From positions 3,162,001 through 3,226,000 of the forward strand of contig NZ_CP147913.1 of assembly GCF_037414475.1 (NCBI RefSeq): a stretch of 64,000 nt of DNA. The letters run 5' to 3'. The position numbers and the translations under genes were made by a program. The notes below the pieces were generated by a model. It made no database searches, was not told the DNA's origin, and was given only the letters and a program-made list of their open reading frames with translations. Source of the stretch: Myxococcus stipitatus (GTDB lineage: Bacteria; Myxococcota; Myxococcia; Myxococcales; Myxococcaceae). Below, in pieces: positions 52,811-61,025 of the stretch; within the stretch, counting starts at the first letter, position 1; each line of letters opens with the position of its first letter.

Positions 52811-54294
52811 GGCTCGTCATCACCACCGGCGCGCTGCTGTTCGCCAGCGGATGCGCCACGGTCCAGAAGGAGCGGGGCCACGCGGAGGTGGCCACGCTCG
52901 TCGAGGAGCGAATCGGGCGCAAGACGCGCTGGAACCAGGGGACGCCCGAGGATGCGCAGGTCGAGCGGCATCTCGATGAGCTGATGAAGGGGCCGCTCAC
53001 CTCGGACCGCGCGGTGGAGGTGGCGCTGCTCAACAATCCCGCGCTCCAGTCCACCTACGAGGAGCTGGGCATCTCCCAGGCGGACATGGTGCAGGCGGGG
53101 CTGCTGACCAATCCGTCGCTGAGTATGACGTTCGGCATCCCGCTCACCAGCGATGGTGAGTCGGAGACGGAGTTCTCTCTGGTGCAGGGCTTCCTCGAGC
53201 TGTTCACGATGCCGCTGCGAAAGAAGGTGGCCCGGGAGCAGTTCGACGCGGACACGTTGCGCGTCGCGCATCAGGCGCTCGCGACCGCGGCGGAGGTGCG
53301 CAAGGCGTACCGCGAGGTGCAGGCGCGTCAGCAGCTCGTGGAGTTGCGCCGCATGGTGCTCGTCGCCGCCGACGCCGCGGCCGAGCTGGCGACGCTCCAG
53401 TATGGCCAGGGCAACATCAACGACCTGGCGCTCGTCACCGAGAAGGCCTTCGCGGAGGACACGCGGCTTGACCTCGCGCGGGAGGAGCTCGCGCTGGTGG
53501 AGGACCGGGAGCACCTGAACCAGATGCTGGGGCTGTGGGGTGCGCGGACGGGGTGGAGCATCACGGAGAAGCTGCCCGCGCCGCCGGCCGAAGAGGTCTC
53601 CCTGGAGCAGTTGGAGTCGCGCGCCGTGAAGCAGCGGCTGGATATCGACGCGGCTCGCAAGCAGGTCAGCGCGCTGTGGAACGCGCTCGAGCTGGCGCGG
53701 AGCACGCGCTACATCGGCCGCGTCGACGTGGGCGCGAGCGTCCATGGGGACCCGAACGGCCCCCGGCTCCTGGGTCCTTCGTTGACGGTGGACCTGCCCA
53801 TCTTCGACCAGCGGCAGGCGCTCATCGCGCGGCTGGAGGCGCAGCACCGGCAGGGCGAGCGCCAGTTGGCGGAGCTGTCCATCAACGCGCGCTCGAATGT
53901 ACGCGCCGCGAGGGCCCGGCTGATGACGCTGCGGTCCGTCGCCGAGCGATACCAGCGCGGCATCCTCCCGCTGCGGGAGCAGGTCGTCGAACAGTCCCAG
54001 CTTCAATACAACGCGATGCAGATTGGCCTGTACGTCCTGCTCGAGGCGAAGCGCGAGCAGATTGGCGCGTACCGCACGTACATCGAGACCATCCGCGACT
54101 ACTGGATGGCGCTCGCGGACCTGGAGCAGCTCGTGGGAGGCCAGCTTCCGGGAGCGGGCCCTGGCGCGAAGGGGGACAAGGCAGGTCAGGCCCCCGCGCA
54201 CGAGCAAGAAGCTCCCGAGCCCGCCCCTTCCGACCACCCCACTCCCGAGAATGGCCATCCGCCCTCGCATGGCGGCCACGGAGCGACACCATGA
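52807..54294 (+). CDS. TolC-family outer membrane lipoprotein with His-rich tail (495 aa)
   Basis: GTG start at 52807 within GTGA overlapping the previous stop. A short signal (MRLVITTGALLFASGC) has a lipobox. OEP-family helical repeats: DRAVEVALLNNPALQSTYEE and NQMLGLWGARTGW region in the first half, ARARLMTLRSVAERYQRGIL in the second; the beta segment is LLGPSLTVDLPIFDQRQAL. The last ~40 residues are Pro/His-rich (HPTPENGHPPSHGGHGATP). No adaptor or pump gene is in this operon; it is translated together with a metal-binding lipoprotein and a multicopper oxidase, so it may serve copper export or borrow the neighbouring RND pump. Confidence 0.83.
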   Translation: MRLVITTGALLFASGCATVQKERGHAEVATLVEERIGRKTRWNQGTPEDAQVERHLDELMKGPLTSDRAVEVALLNNPALQSTYEELGISQADMVQAGLLTNPSLSMTFGIPLTSDGESETEFSLVQGFLELFTMPLRKKVAREQFDADTLRVAHQALATAAEVRKAYREVQARQQLVELRRMVLVAADAAAELATLQYGQGNINDLALVTEKAFAEDTRLDLAREELALVEDREHLNQMLGLWGARTGWSITEKLPAPPAEEVSLEQLESRAVKQRLDIDAARKQVSALWNALELARSTRYIGRVDVGASVHGDPNGPRLLGPSLTVDLPIFDQRQALIARLEAQHRQGERQLAELSINARSNVRAARARLMTLRSVAERYQRGILPLREQVVEQSQLQYNAMQIGLYVLLEAKREQIGAYRTYIETIRDYWMALADLEQLVGGQLPGAGPGAKGDKAGQAPAHEQEAPEPAPSDHPTPENGHPPSHGGHGATP

Positions 54295-55763
54295 ACCGAC
54301 TTCCTCCTGACTCCTCCCTGGCGCCACGGGAGGCCGACGACACGCTGGAGGCAGCTTCATCCGAGCAGACGCCATCGGCCGGGATGACTCGGCGGAGCAT
54401 GTTGGCCAGCGCGGGTGCCACACTCGCGGGGGGCGCGTTGTTGCTCCGAGGGAACGTGGCCCATGCGCAGTCCGCGCCGAGCGCGCCTGTGCGACGCGCC
54501 CCCGCGCCCACGCGCAGGGACTGGCTTGTGCCTGGGATGCCGGGTCGGGACTATCGGCCCGTCATCGTGCCGAACGGAACGAAGCTGCCGTGGAAGATTG
54601 TCGGCGGCGTGAAGGTCTTCCACATGGTGGCCGAGGAGGTCGAGCACGAGTTCGCGCCGGGCATCAAGGCGAACTGCTGGGGTTACAACGGCCAGGTCCA
54701 CGGTCCCACCATCGAGGTGGTGGAGGGAGACCGGGTGCGCTTCTACGTCACCAACCGACTGCCCGCGCCGACGACGGTGCACTGGCACGGGTTGATTCTC
54801 CCCAACGGGATGGATGGCGTGGGAGGGCTCAACCAGAAGTCCATCGCGCCGGGGGAGACGTACCTCTACGAGTTCACCATCCGCCAGCACGGCACGGGCA
54901 TGTATCACTCGCACCATGACGAGATGACGCAGATGGCGCTCGGCATGGTGGGGTTGTTCATCATGCATCCTCGCCGGCCGGTGGGTCCGCGCGTGGACCG
55001 GGACTTCGCGCTGTTGATGCATGAGTGGAAGGTGGAGCCCGGCGCGCGCCGGCCCGACCCGAACGAGATGACGGACTTCAACCTGCTCACGTTCAACGCC
55101 AAGGCGTTCCCTGGAACGGAGCCCTTGGTGGTGCAGCAGGGTGAGCGGGTGCGCATCCGGATGGGCAACCTGAGCGCGATGGACCACCACCCCATCCACC
55201 TGCACGGCTATCACTTCCGCATCACCGAGACGGATGCGGGGCCCATCCCCGCGTCCGCGCAGTGGCCGGAGACCACGGTGCTGGTGCCCGTGGGCAGCAC
55301 GCGCTCCATCGAGTTCGTCGCGGATGCCCCCGGCGATTGGGCCATGCACTGCCACATGACGCACCACCTGATGAACCAGATGGGCCATGACCTGCCGGTG
55401 GTCATCGGCGTGAATCCGGGGGGGCTCGACGCGAAGGTGCGCACGCTCTTGCCGGGCTACATGACGATGGGGCAGACGGGCATGGGGGACATGGCGGAGA
55501 TGGGCATGCCCGTGCCGAAGAACTCGATTCCGATGGTCGGCGCGAAGGGCAAATACGACTACATCACGATGGGAGGCATGTTCACCGTGGTGAAGGTGCG
55601 CGAGCGGCTCACGGGAGACGGAGACCCGGGCTGGTACGACAACCCACCCGGCACGCAGTCCGTCGCGGCGACATCGGAGGAACTGAGTCGGGATGGCATC
55701 GACGTGAACGCGGTGCCTCGCGCCGAGCCGGCTTCGCCCGGGGGGCACCACAAACACGGCTGA
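54291..55763 (+). CDS. Tat-exported multicopper oxidase (490 aa)
   Basis: Periplasmic oxidase, most likely a cuprous oxidase for copper tolerance. Tat signal MTRRSMLASAGATLAGGALL begins at about residue 32, after a long polar N terminus. Four copper-site segments: TVHWHGLIL, MYHSHHDEMTQMA, HHPIHLHGYHF and MHCHMTHHLMNQM (type 1 Met ligand). A Met-rich stretch near residue 400 (MTMGQTGMGDMAEMGMPVPK) resembles copper-binding loops of CueO/PcoA. The tail is GGHHKHG. ATG at 54291 overlaps the TolC-like stop (ATGA). Likely under the shared element upstream of the operon. Confidence 0.92.
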   Translation: MNRLPPDSSLAPREADDTLEAASSEQTPSAGMTRRSMLASAGATLAGGALLLRGNVAHAQSAPSAPVRRAPAPTRRDWLVPGMPGRDYRPVIVPNGTKLPWKIVGGVKVFHMVAEEVEHEFAPGIKANCWGYNGQVHGPTIEVVEGDRVRFYVTNRLPAPTTVHWHGLILPNGMDGVGGLNQKSIAPGETYLYEFTIRQHGTGMYHSHHDEMTQMALGMVGLFIMHPRRPVGPRVDRDFALLMHEWKVEPGARRPDPNEMTDFNLLTFNAKAFPGTEPLVVQQGERVRIRMGNLSAMDHHPIHLHGYHFRITETDAGPIPASAQWPETTVLVPVGSTRSIEFVADAPGDWAMHCHMTHHLMNQMGHDLPVVIGVNPGGLDAKVRTLLPGYMTMGQTGMGDMAEMGMPVPKNSIPMVGAKGKYDYITMGGMFTVVKVRERLTGDGDPGWYDNPPGTQSVAATSEELSRDGIDVNAVPRAEPASPGGHHKHG

Positions 55764-55774
55764 TTCATGGCGCA

Positions 55775-55808
55775 GGGCCAGCCAGCGTCACCCGTCGCGG
55801 GCTGGCCC
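55775..55808. terminator. terminator between multicopper oxidase operon and convergent Rieske gene
   Basis: Perfect 9-base inverted repeat GGGCCAGCC / GGCTGGCCC with a 16-base loop, 11 bases past the oxidase stop. No T run. Confidence 0.5.
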
Positions 55809-55873
55809 GAGCGCCGTGCCACACTCGAGCCATCGACGTCGCGGGCACCGGCGTCACGAGACTCAGGCCACGA

Positions 55874-56965
55874 TCAGGTCCGCATCTTCAATCGGGTTTC
55901 ATGGACGGCGTCGCCCACGGCGCCAGGCTTCTCGCGTTCGGCGGCGCGCAGCAGGCGGAGGATGCCGGGCCCGAGCACATCAATCTCGGTGGAGGCGTAC
56001 GTCTCGGTGCCGAAGCGGCGGATGCTCTCCGTCTGTGTCTTCAGGATGCGCGCGTCCTGGCTGAAGATGTGGAGCGCGACGGGCATGGCCACGGGCAGCA
56101 CGGCGCGCAGCAGCCAGCGCGGCAGCGGAAGGCGGAACGTCACCACCGCATAGACCATCGTGTCCCAGTCCGACACCGGGGTCATCGCCGAGGTCACCAT
56201 GATGTGGCTCGCGTCGCCGATGCGGTATTCCACCTGCGCGATGGACGGCATGAGGAAGCGGTCGAAGTGCTGCACCACGCCGCCGCCTGGAGCCAGCAAT
56301 CGGCCCACGACGCCGCTGGGGCGGGGCTCGCCGATGTACTCGGCCTCCACGCGGTCCGCGCTGCGGCGCACGACGACCTCAATCTCGTTGCGCTTCTCCT
56401 CGGTGCGGAACAAGCCGCCGTGCAGGTAGGCCGTGTGCGGCACGTCGAGCGTGTTCTCCAGCGTCGCATGCAGCGAGCCCGGCGCGCGCAGGATGCGCCG
56501 CACGGTGGTGTACTCGCGAGCATCCAACAGAGGGAACCGGTACGGCTCCGTCGAGGGCTCGACGCCCGGTGTGGAGTACACCCAGACGAAGCCGTCCTGC
56601 TCGCGAGCCGCGTAGGACGTCACGCATCGGGAGCGGGCCTCGGGCTCGCCGAGGAAGCCAGGGATGGCGCGGCACTGCCCTCCCGTGTCGAAGCGCCAGC
56701 CGTGGTAACCGCACTGGAGCTGGCCCTGCGTCACCCGGCCCAGGGACAAGGGGACGTTGCGGTGCGGACAGCGGTCCAGCAGGGCGCCGGGCTTGCCGCC
56801 TTCGCCCCGGAAGAGGACCAGCGGCGTTCCCTGGAGCATGCGGGAGAGAGGTTTGTCGCCCAGCTCTCGCGACGTACACAGGATGAACCAGGCGTTCGGC
56901 AGGTGGACGACGGAGACATGGCCGGCGGCCGCACCTGGGGTGCGCGCCTCCTCTCGGGAGCTCAT
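55874..56965 (-). CDS. Rieske-type [2Fe-2S] mononuclear iron oxygenase (363 aa)
   Basis: Rieske centre: LLDRCPHRNVPLSLG (C-x-H) and LQCGYHGWRFDTGGQC (C-x2-H), spaced as usual. The catalytic domain iron motif is ENTLDVPHTAYLHGG (N/D-x-x-D-x2-H-x4-H style with D, H, H). C-terminal hydrophobic segments (PLPRWLLRAVLPVAMPVALH) may attach it to membrane. These are the oxygenase features of the phenylpropionate/choline/vanillate-type families; substrate unknown. The start is ATG at 56965, giving a short polar lead before the Rieske domain. It is convergent with the multicopper oxidase operon. Confidence 0.86.
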   Translation of the reverse strand: MSSREEARTPGAAAGHVSVVHLPNAWFILCTSRELGDKPLSRMLQGTPLVLFRGEGGKPGALLDRCPHRNVPLSLGRVTQGQLQCGYHGWRFDTGGQCRAIPGFLGEPEARSRCVTSYAAREQDGFVWVYSTPGVEPSTEPYRFPLLDAREYTTVRRILRAPGSLHATLENTLDVPHTAYLHGGLFRTEEKRNEIEVVVRRSADRVEAEYIGEPRPSGVVGRLLAPGGGVVQHFDRFLMPSIAQVEYRIGDASHIMVTSAMTPVSDWDTMVYAVVTFRLPLPRWLLRAVLPVAMPVALHIFSQDARILKTQTESIRRFGTETYASTEIDVLGPGILRLLRAAEREKPGAVGDAVHETRLKMRT

Positions 56966-57148
56966 GCCCCCACTCTAATCCTCTCACCGCGATGAGGTGC
57001 GAGGATTGCCACCCCCATCTGCACACCGTCAGCCACATGCACTGGGTCCCGCCCGAGTCCGGCCCGACGCACCCGTCAGTGTGCTTTGGTATTGCAAGGC
57101 CTCGAGTCACATCAGAAGGGGCTCCCAGCGATAGGGAGACCACCAGCG

Positions 57149-58126
57149 ATGGGAGGGCCCCACGTGTTGCCACGAGGGTCGATTCCCCTGCTGCTCGTGC
57201 TTCTGGCCGGGTGCGGTAGCGCGACAAGGGCGGTGCGTCTCGACACAGGACGCGGCACACTCGTCACCTTCTCTCCCCGCTCTGGTGACACGGCCTCCGT
57301 GGAACTGGACGAAGATGACTACGAAGAGACCATGACACGGTTGGGCCAACACGTGCCCTGGTCCGCCCTGCCTCGAGCAGATGCCCGGCGACTGTTCTGG
57401 TCCCCCGCGAATGATGCGTACGCCGGTGCACGAGGACGCCTCGGGCTCATGTCCATTGGCTCGGGGAGAGACGCGTACGACAACCGCCTCTCACCGGACG
57501 AGGCCTGGCGGCCAGAGGTGGATTCAGACCTCGCGCGTACCTATGGCCGATGGTGCGAACGGACACAACGCACTCGAGACTGCCTGCATCTGCTGGAAGA
57601 CGGCCCCACGCTGGATGACGAGGCCAAGCGCACCCTTTCCCTCTACTTCGCCATGAACTCGGTCATGGATGAAAGCCAGGAGGCGCTGGGAGAGATGGTG
57701 GACCCAGTCGCGGTGCGGAACACTCTCATCACGGCCATGGCCGTGTATCTCGGCCTCTGGTTGCTGCCAGAGCCCGTGAGCAAAGGTGCGGCCGCCACCT
57801 TGACGGTGTGTCTCATTGCCTCTCTGGGCGTGGACACTGTCTTGAATCTGCTCACGGGGTGGCAGCAGCTCGCCAAGGAGGTCTCGGTCGCCACGGCCTT
57901 CGACGAGGTACGCGCCGCGGGCGAGAACTCCGCGCGCATCTTCATCATGCTCGCAACCGCCGCCATCGGGAGCACCGCGGGGCTGGCAGCCAAGGCACCG
58001 ACCGTGAGCGCAGTGGCGGTCTCCTCCGAGGGAGCCATCACCATCGCGCTCGCGCCCGGCGCCTTGGCCCGTGAGATTTCAAACCAGGGGTCCAGGCTCA
58101 ATCGGCTGGTGACCCGGGCCCAATGA
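57149..58126 (+). CDS. SitA-family-like lipoprotein lacking an obvious toxin tip (325 aa)
   Basis: A lipobox (SIPLLLVLLAGCGSATRA) gives an exported lipoprotein. The body (RAVRLDTGRGTLVTFSPRSG, LARTYGRWCERTQRTRDCLH, TAFDEVRAAGENSARIFIML, ATAAIGSTAGLAAKAP) is what I recall of the conserved delivery region of SitA5-type polymorphic toxins, myxobacterial lipoproteins passed between kin by TraA/B outer-membrane exchange. The usual variable C-terminal toxin domain is missing: the protein stops ~20 residues after the conserved region (IALAPGALAREISNQGS...). Compared with my memory of the family, two short internal segments also seem absent. It is followed by a truncated Imm11-like gene. Family placement is from memory of conserved wording, not a search. 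Confidence 0.7.
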   Translation: MGGPHVLPRGSIPLLLVLLAGCGSATRAVRLDTGRGTLVTFSPRSGDTASVELDEDDYEETMTRLGQHVPWSALPRADARRLFWSPANDAYAGARGRLGLMSIGSGRDAYDNRLSPDEAWRPEVDSDLARTYGRWCERTQRTRDCLHLLEDGPTLDDEAKRTLSLYFAMNSVMDESQEALGEMVDPVAVRNTLITAMAVYLGLWLLPEPVSKGAAATLTVCLIASLGVDTVLNLLTGWQQLAKEVSVATAFDEVRAAGENSARIFIMLATAAIGSTAGLAAKAPTVSAVAVSSEGAITIALAPGALAREISNQGSRLNRLVTRAQ

Positions 58127-58141
58127 CGGAAGGATGGCGTC

Positions 58142-58390
58142 ATGTCGAAGCGGTTCTTCAAGCTGACCGATGATGTGTACCTCTCCGGCCGGTGGGACTT
58201 GGGGCATCCGCTTGATGCAGCGGACCGCAAGCTCGAGGACCCGTGGCAGTTCAGAGTCGGCCAGAGAGTTCACACGAACGAGCGCATCAGGATTCCCATC
58301 AAGATGAACCCACACTCCCGTGACACCTCACGGCTCGAGGGAGCAGGCCCTCATCACCTGAAGGCCCACCCCCTCATCGCATCCCCATGA
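58142..58390 (+). pseudogene. truncated Imm11-like immunity protein (82 codons)
   Basis: The N terminus MSKRFFKLTDDVYLSGRWDL and following GHPLDAADRKLEDPWQF, then RIRIPIKMN, match the start of Imm11-type immunity proteins that accompany SitA-like toxins; full members are about 190 residues. After residue ~58 the sequence turns into unrelated Pro/His-rich residues and stops, and no other frame downstream continues the family. GGAAGGATGG precedes the ATG. It starts 15 bases after the toxin-like gene and ends two bases before the convergent copA. Probably a remnant left by a deletion; a short functional variant is less likely. Confidence 0.6.
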
Positions 58391-58391
58391 A

Positions 58392-60881
58392 CTACAGCTT
58401 CAACCGCTTCAGCCGGAGCGCGTTGACGATGACGGACACCGACGACAGGCTCATGGCCGCGCTGGCGAAGATAGGGCTCAGCAACAGACCGAACACCGGG
58501 TACAGCACGCCGGCCGCCAGCGGGACGCCCAGCATGTTGTAGACGAAGGCGAAGAACAGGTTCTGCCGGATGTTGCTCAGCGCCCCCTGGCTCAACCTCC
58601 GAGCCCGGGCGATGCCACGCAGGTCTCCCTTCACCAGCGTCACGCCCGCGCTCTCCATCGCGATGTCCGTGCCCGTCCCCATCGCGATGCCCACATCCGC
58701 CTGGGCCAGCGCCGGCGCGTCATTCACGCCGTCGCCCGCCATCGCCACCACGCGGCCTTCCTTCTGCAACCGCTTCACCGCATCGCCTTTCGCGTCCGGC
58801 AACACCCCGGCGATGACCTCGCTGATGCCCAGCTTGCGAGCCACCGCCTCCGCCGTCGTGCGGCTGTCACCCGTCAGCATCACCACCCGCAGGCCCTCGG
58901 CCCCCAGCAGCGCCAGCGCCTCCGGCGTCGAGTCCTTCACCGGGTCCGCGACTCCCAACAGGCCCGCCACCTTCCCCGACACCGCCACCAACACCACCGT
59001 CTGGCCTTCACCTCGGAGCGACTCGGCCCGGGCCGTCAACGCCCCCGCGTCCACGCCCCGCGACGTCATCAGCGCCGCGTTGCCCAGCGCCACCTCCACA
59101 CCGTCCACCCGGCCCACCACGCCCTTGCCCGTCTCCGAACGGAAGTCCTCCACCGCCGCCAACACCGCACCCCGCTCCTTCGCGCCGGAGACAATCGCCT
59201 CCGCCAGCGGGTGCTCACTGCCACGCTCCAGGCTCGCCGCCAGCCGCAGCAGGGTCGCCTCGTCGAAGCCCTCCGCCGCCTCCACCGACACCAGACGCGG
59301 CTTGCCCTCGGTGAGCGTGCCCGTCTTGTCCACCACCAGCGTGTCCACCTTCTCCAGCCGCTCCAGCGCGGCGGCATCACGGATGAGCACACCCGCCTGA
59401 GCGCCCCGCCCCGTGCCCACCATGATGGACATGGGCGTGGCCAATCCCAGTGCACACGGGCAGGCGATGATGAGCACCGCCACCGCATTCACCAGCGCGT
59501 GCACACCCTTGGGCTCCGGCCCCCACACGCCCCACACCACCGCCGTCAGCACCGCCACCACGATGACCACTGGCACGAAGACACTGGCCACCTGGTCCGC
59601 CAGCCGCTGAATCGGCGCACGCGTGCGCTGCGCCTCGCTCACCCGCTGGACGATGCGCGACAACAACGTGTCCTTGCCCACACGCTCGGCCCGCATCACC
59701 AACGAGCCCGTCCCGTTCACAGTGCCGCCCGTCACCTTCTCGCCCCGCGTCTTCTCCACGGGGAGCGACTCACCCGTCACCATGGACTCGTCCACGGCGC
59801 TGGCCCCTTCCAACACCTCGCCATCCACCGGCACCTTCTCACCGGGCCGCACTCGCAGCCTGTCGCCCGGATGCACGTGTGCCAGCGGGATGTCCTCCTC
59901 GTGCCCGTCCTCGCGAATCCTCCGAGCCACCGGCGGCGCCAGGCTCAACAGCGCACGCAGCGCACCGGACGTCGCGTGCCGGGCGCGCAACTCCAGCACC
60001 TGCCCCAGCGCCACCAAAGTGACGATGACGGCGGCGGCCTCGAAGTACAGCGGCGCCGAGCCCCCGTGCCCCGTACGCAGCGCCTCCGGCAACACGTGCG
60101 GGAACAGCGTGGCGAAGACGCTGAAGACATACGCCGCGCCCGTCCCCAGGGCGATGAGCGTGAACATGTTGAGGTGCCGGTTGACCAGCGACGCCCAGCC
60201 GCGCTGGAAGAAGGGCCAGCCGGCCCACAGCACCACGGGCGTGGCGAGCACGAGCTGCGCCCACGCCAACACCGACGCGGGCACCGCGTGCTGCACCGGC
60301 TGCCCCGGAATCATGTCCGACATGGCCAGCACCAGCAGCGGCACCGTGAGCGCCATGCCCACGCGGAAGCGCAGCCACATGGACTTCAGCTCGGGGTCCG
60401 GCACGTCCTCGGGCAGCACCGTGCGAGGCTCCAGCGCCATGCCGCACTTGGGGCACGCACCGGGATGGTCCTGCACCACCTCCGGGTGCATGGGGCACAC
60501 GTACTCGACGCGTGTCTCGGGGACGGCGAGTGTCTCCGGCTCCAGCGCCATGCCGCACTTGGGGCACGCGCCCGGATGGTCCTGACGCACCTCCGGGTCC
60601 ATCGGGCATACGTACATCGTCCCCGCGGGCGCTGCGGGCTCCTCCTTCTTCTCCGAGGGTGGCGCGAGATAGCGCTCGGGGTCGGCGCCAAAGCGCTCGC
60701 GGCACTTCGTGCTGCAGAAGTGGTAGGTGCGCCCGCCATGCTCCAGGCTGCCACCCTTGGGAGCGTGTGAGTCCACCTTCATCCCACAGACGGGGTCGAT
60801 GGCCTGCGCTCCCTCACTTGGGGTGGGGGGATGCCCGTCGTGAGAGTGGGTGTGGGAGCCCGAATGGGTGTGGCGATTCAT
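58392..60881 (-). CDS. copA: CopA-type P1B-1 copper-exporting ATPase (829 aa)
   Basis: Inner-membrane pump moving Cu(I) to the periplasm. The N terminus is unusual: His-rich start ([20 protein letters not shown]), a YHS domain at ~30-73 ([15 protein letters not shown]), then two metal-binding modules at ~90-112 and ~128-150 (VCPMDPEV...CPKCGM and VCPMHPEV...CPKCGM); the classical GMxCxxC domain is absent. Core motifs: TGES at 369-372, CPC at 474-476 in [18 protein letters not shown] at 518-522, [16 protein letters not shown]. The late helices have YN (FAFVYNMLG) and MSLSS, the Cu(I) signature. GGAGAG precedes the ATG; an ECF-type promoter lies 24 bases upstream. Confidence 0.94.
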   Translation of the reverse strand: MNRHTHSGSHTHSHDGHPPTPSEGAQAIDPVCGMKVDSHAPKGGSLEHGGRTYHFCSTKCRERFGADPERYLAPPSEKKEEPAAPAGTMYVCPMDPEVRQDHPGACPKCGMALEPETLAVPETRVEYVCPMHPEVVQDHPGACPKCGMALEPRTVLPEDVPDPELKSMWLRFRVGMALTVPLLVLAMSDMIPGQPVQHAVPASVLAWAQLVLATPVVLWAGWPFFQRGWASLVNRHLNMFTLIALGTGAAYVFSVFATLFPHVLPEALRTGHGGSAPLYFEAAAVIVTLVALGQVLELRARHATSGALRALLSLAPPVARRIREDGHEEDIPLAHVHPGDRLRVRPGEKVPVDGEVLEGASAVDESMVTGESLPVEKTRGEKVTGGTVNGTGSLVMRAERVGKDTLLSRIVQRVSEAQRTRAPIQRLADQVASVFVPVVIVVAVLTAVVWGVWGPEPKGVHALVNAVAVLIIACPCALGLATPMSIMVGTGRGAQAGVLIRDAAALERLEKVDTLVVDKTGTLTEGKPRLVSVEAAEGFDEATLLRLAASLERGSEHPLAEAIVSGAKERGAVLAAVEDFRSETGKGVVGRVDGVEVALGNAALMTSRGVDAGALTARAESLRGEGQTVVLVAVSGKVAGLLGVADPVKDSTPEALALLGAEGLRVVMLTGDSRTTAEAVARKLGISEVIAGVLPDAKGDAVKRLQKEGRVVAMAGDGVNDAPALAQADVGIAMGTGTDIAMESAGVTLVKGDLRGIARARRLSQGALSNIRQNLFFAFVYNMLGVPLAAGVLYPVFGLLLSPIFASAAMSLSSVSVIVNALRLKRLKL

Positions 60882-60905
60882 GGTGCGGCTCTCCTTTCAC
60901 CCCGG

Positions 60906-60933
60906 CCAACGAAAAGCCCCGCCGACTCTTACA
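60906..60933 (-). promoter_or_regulatory. ECF-type promoter of copA (TGTAAG-N16-CGTTGG)
   Basis: Read towards copA, TGTAAG is followed after 16 bases by CGTTGG, with the start codon 24 bases further on and a T-rich spacer end (GGCTTTT). This is the general layout of ECF sigma promoters (TGTAA-like -35, CGT -10). A CorE-like ECF sigma factor is encoded 1.9 kb upstream, making it the obvious candidate. Not proven. Confidence 0.45.
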
Positions 60934-60978
60934 GGTGATTTTCAGGAAGGGTGCGCACCCGCCCCCGCCGCGGAGTCC

Positions 60979-61010
60979 CCGGCTCCCCCATGCCATGACG
61001 GAGGAGCCGG
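60979..61010 (-). terminator. hairpin after the GIY-YIG fusion gene
   Basis: Perfect 8-base stem CCGGCTCC / GGAGCCGG with a 16-base loop, 15 bases past the stop and before the copA promoter. No T run. Confidence 0.4.
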
Positions 61011-61025
61011 CCGACGCTCGCTGGG

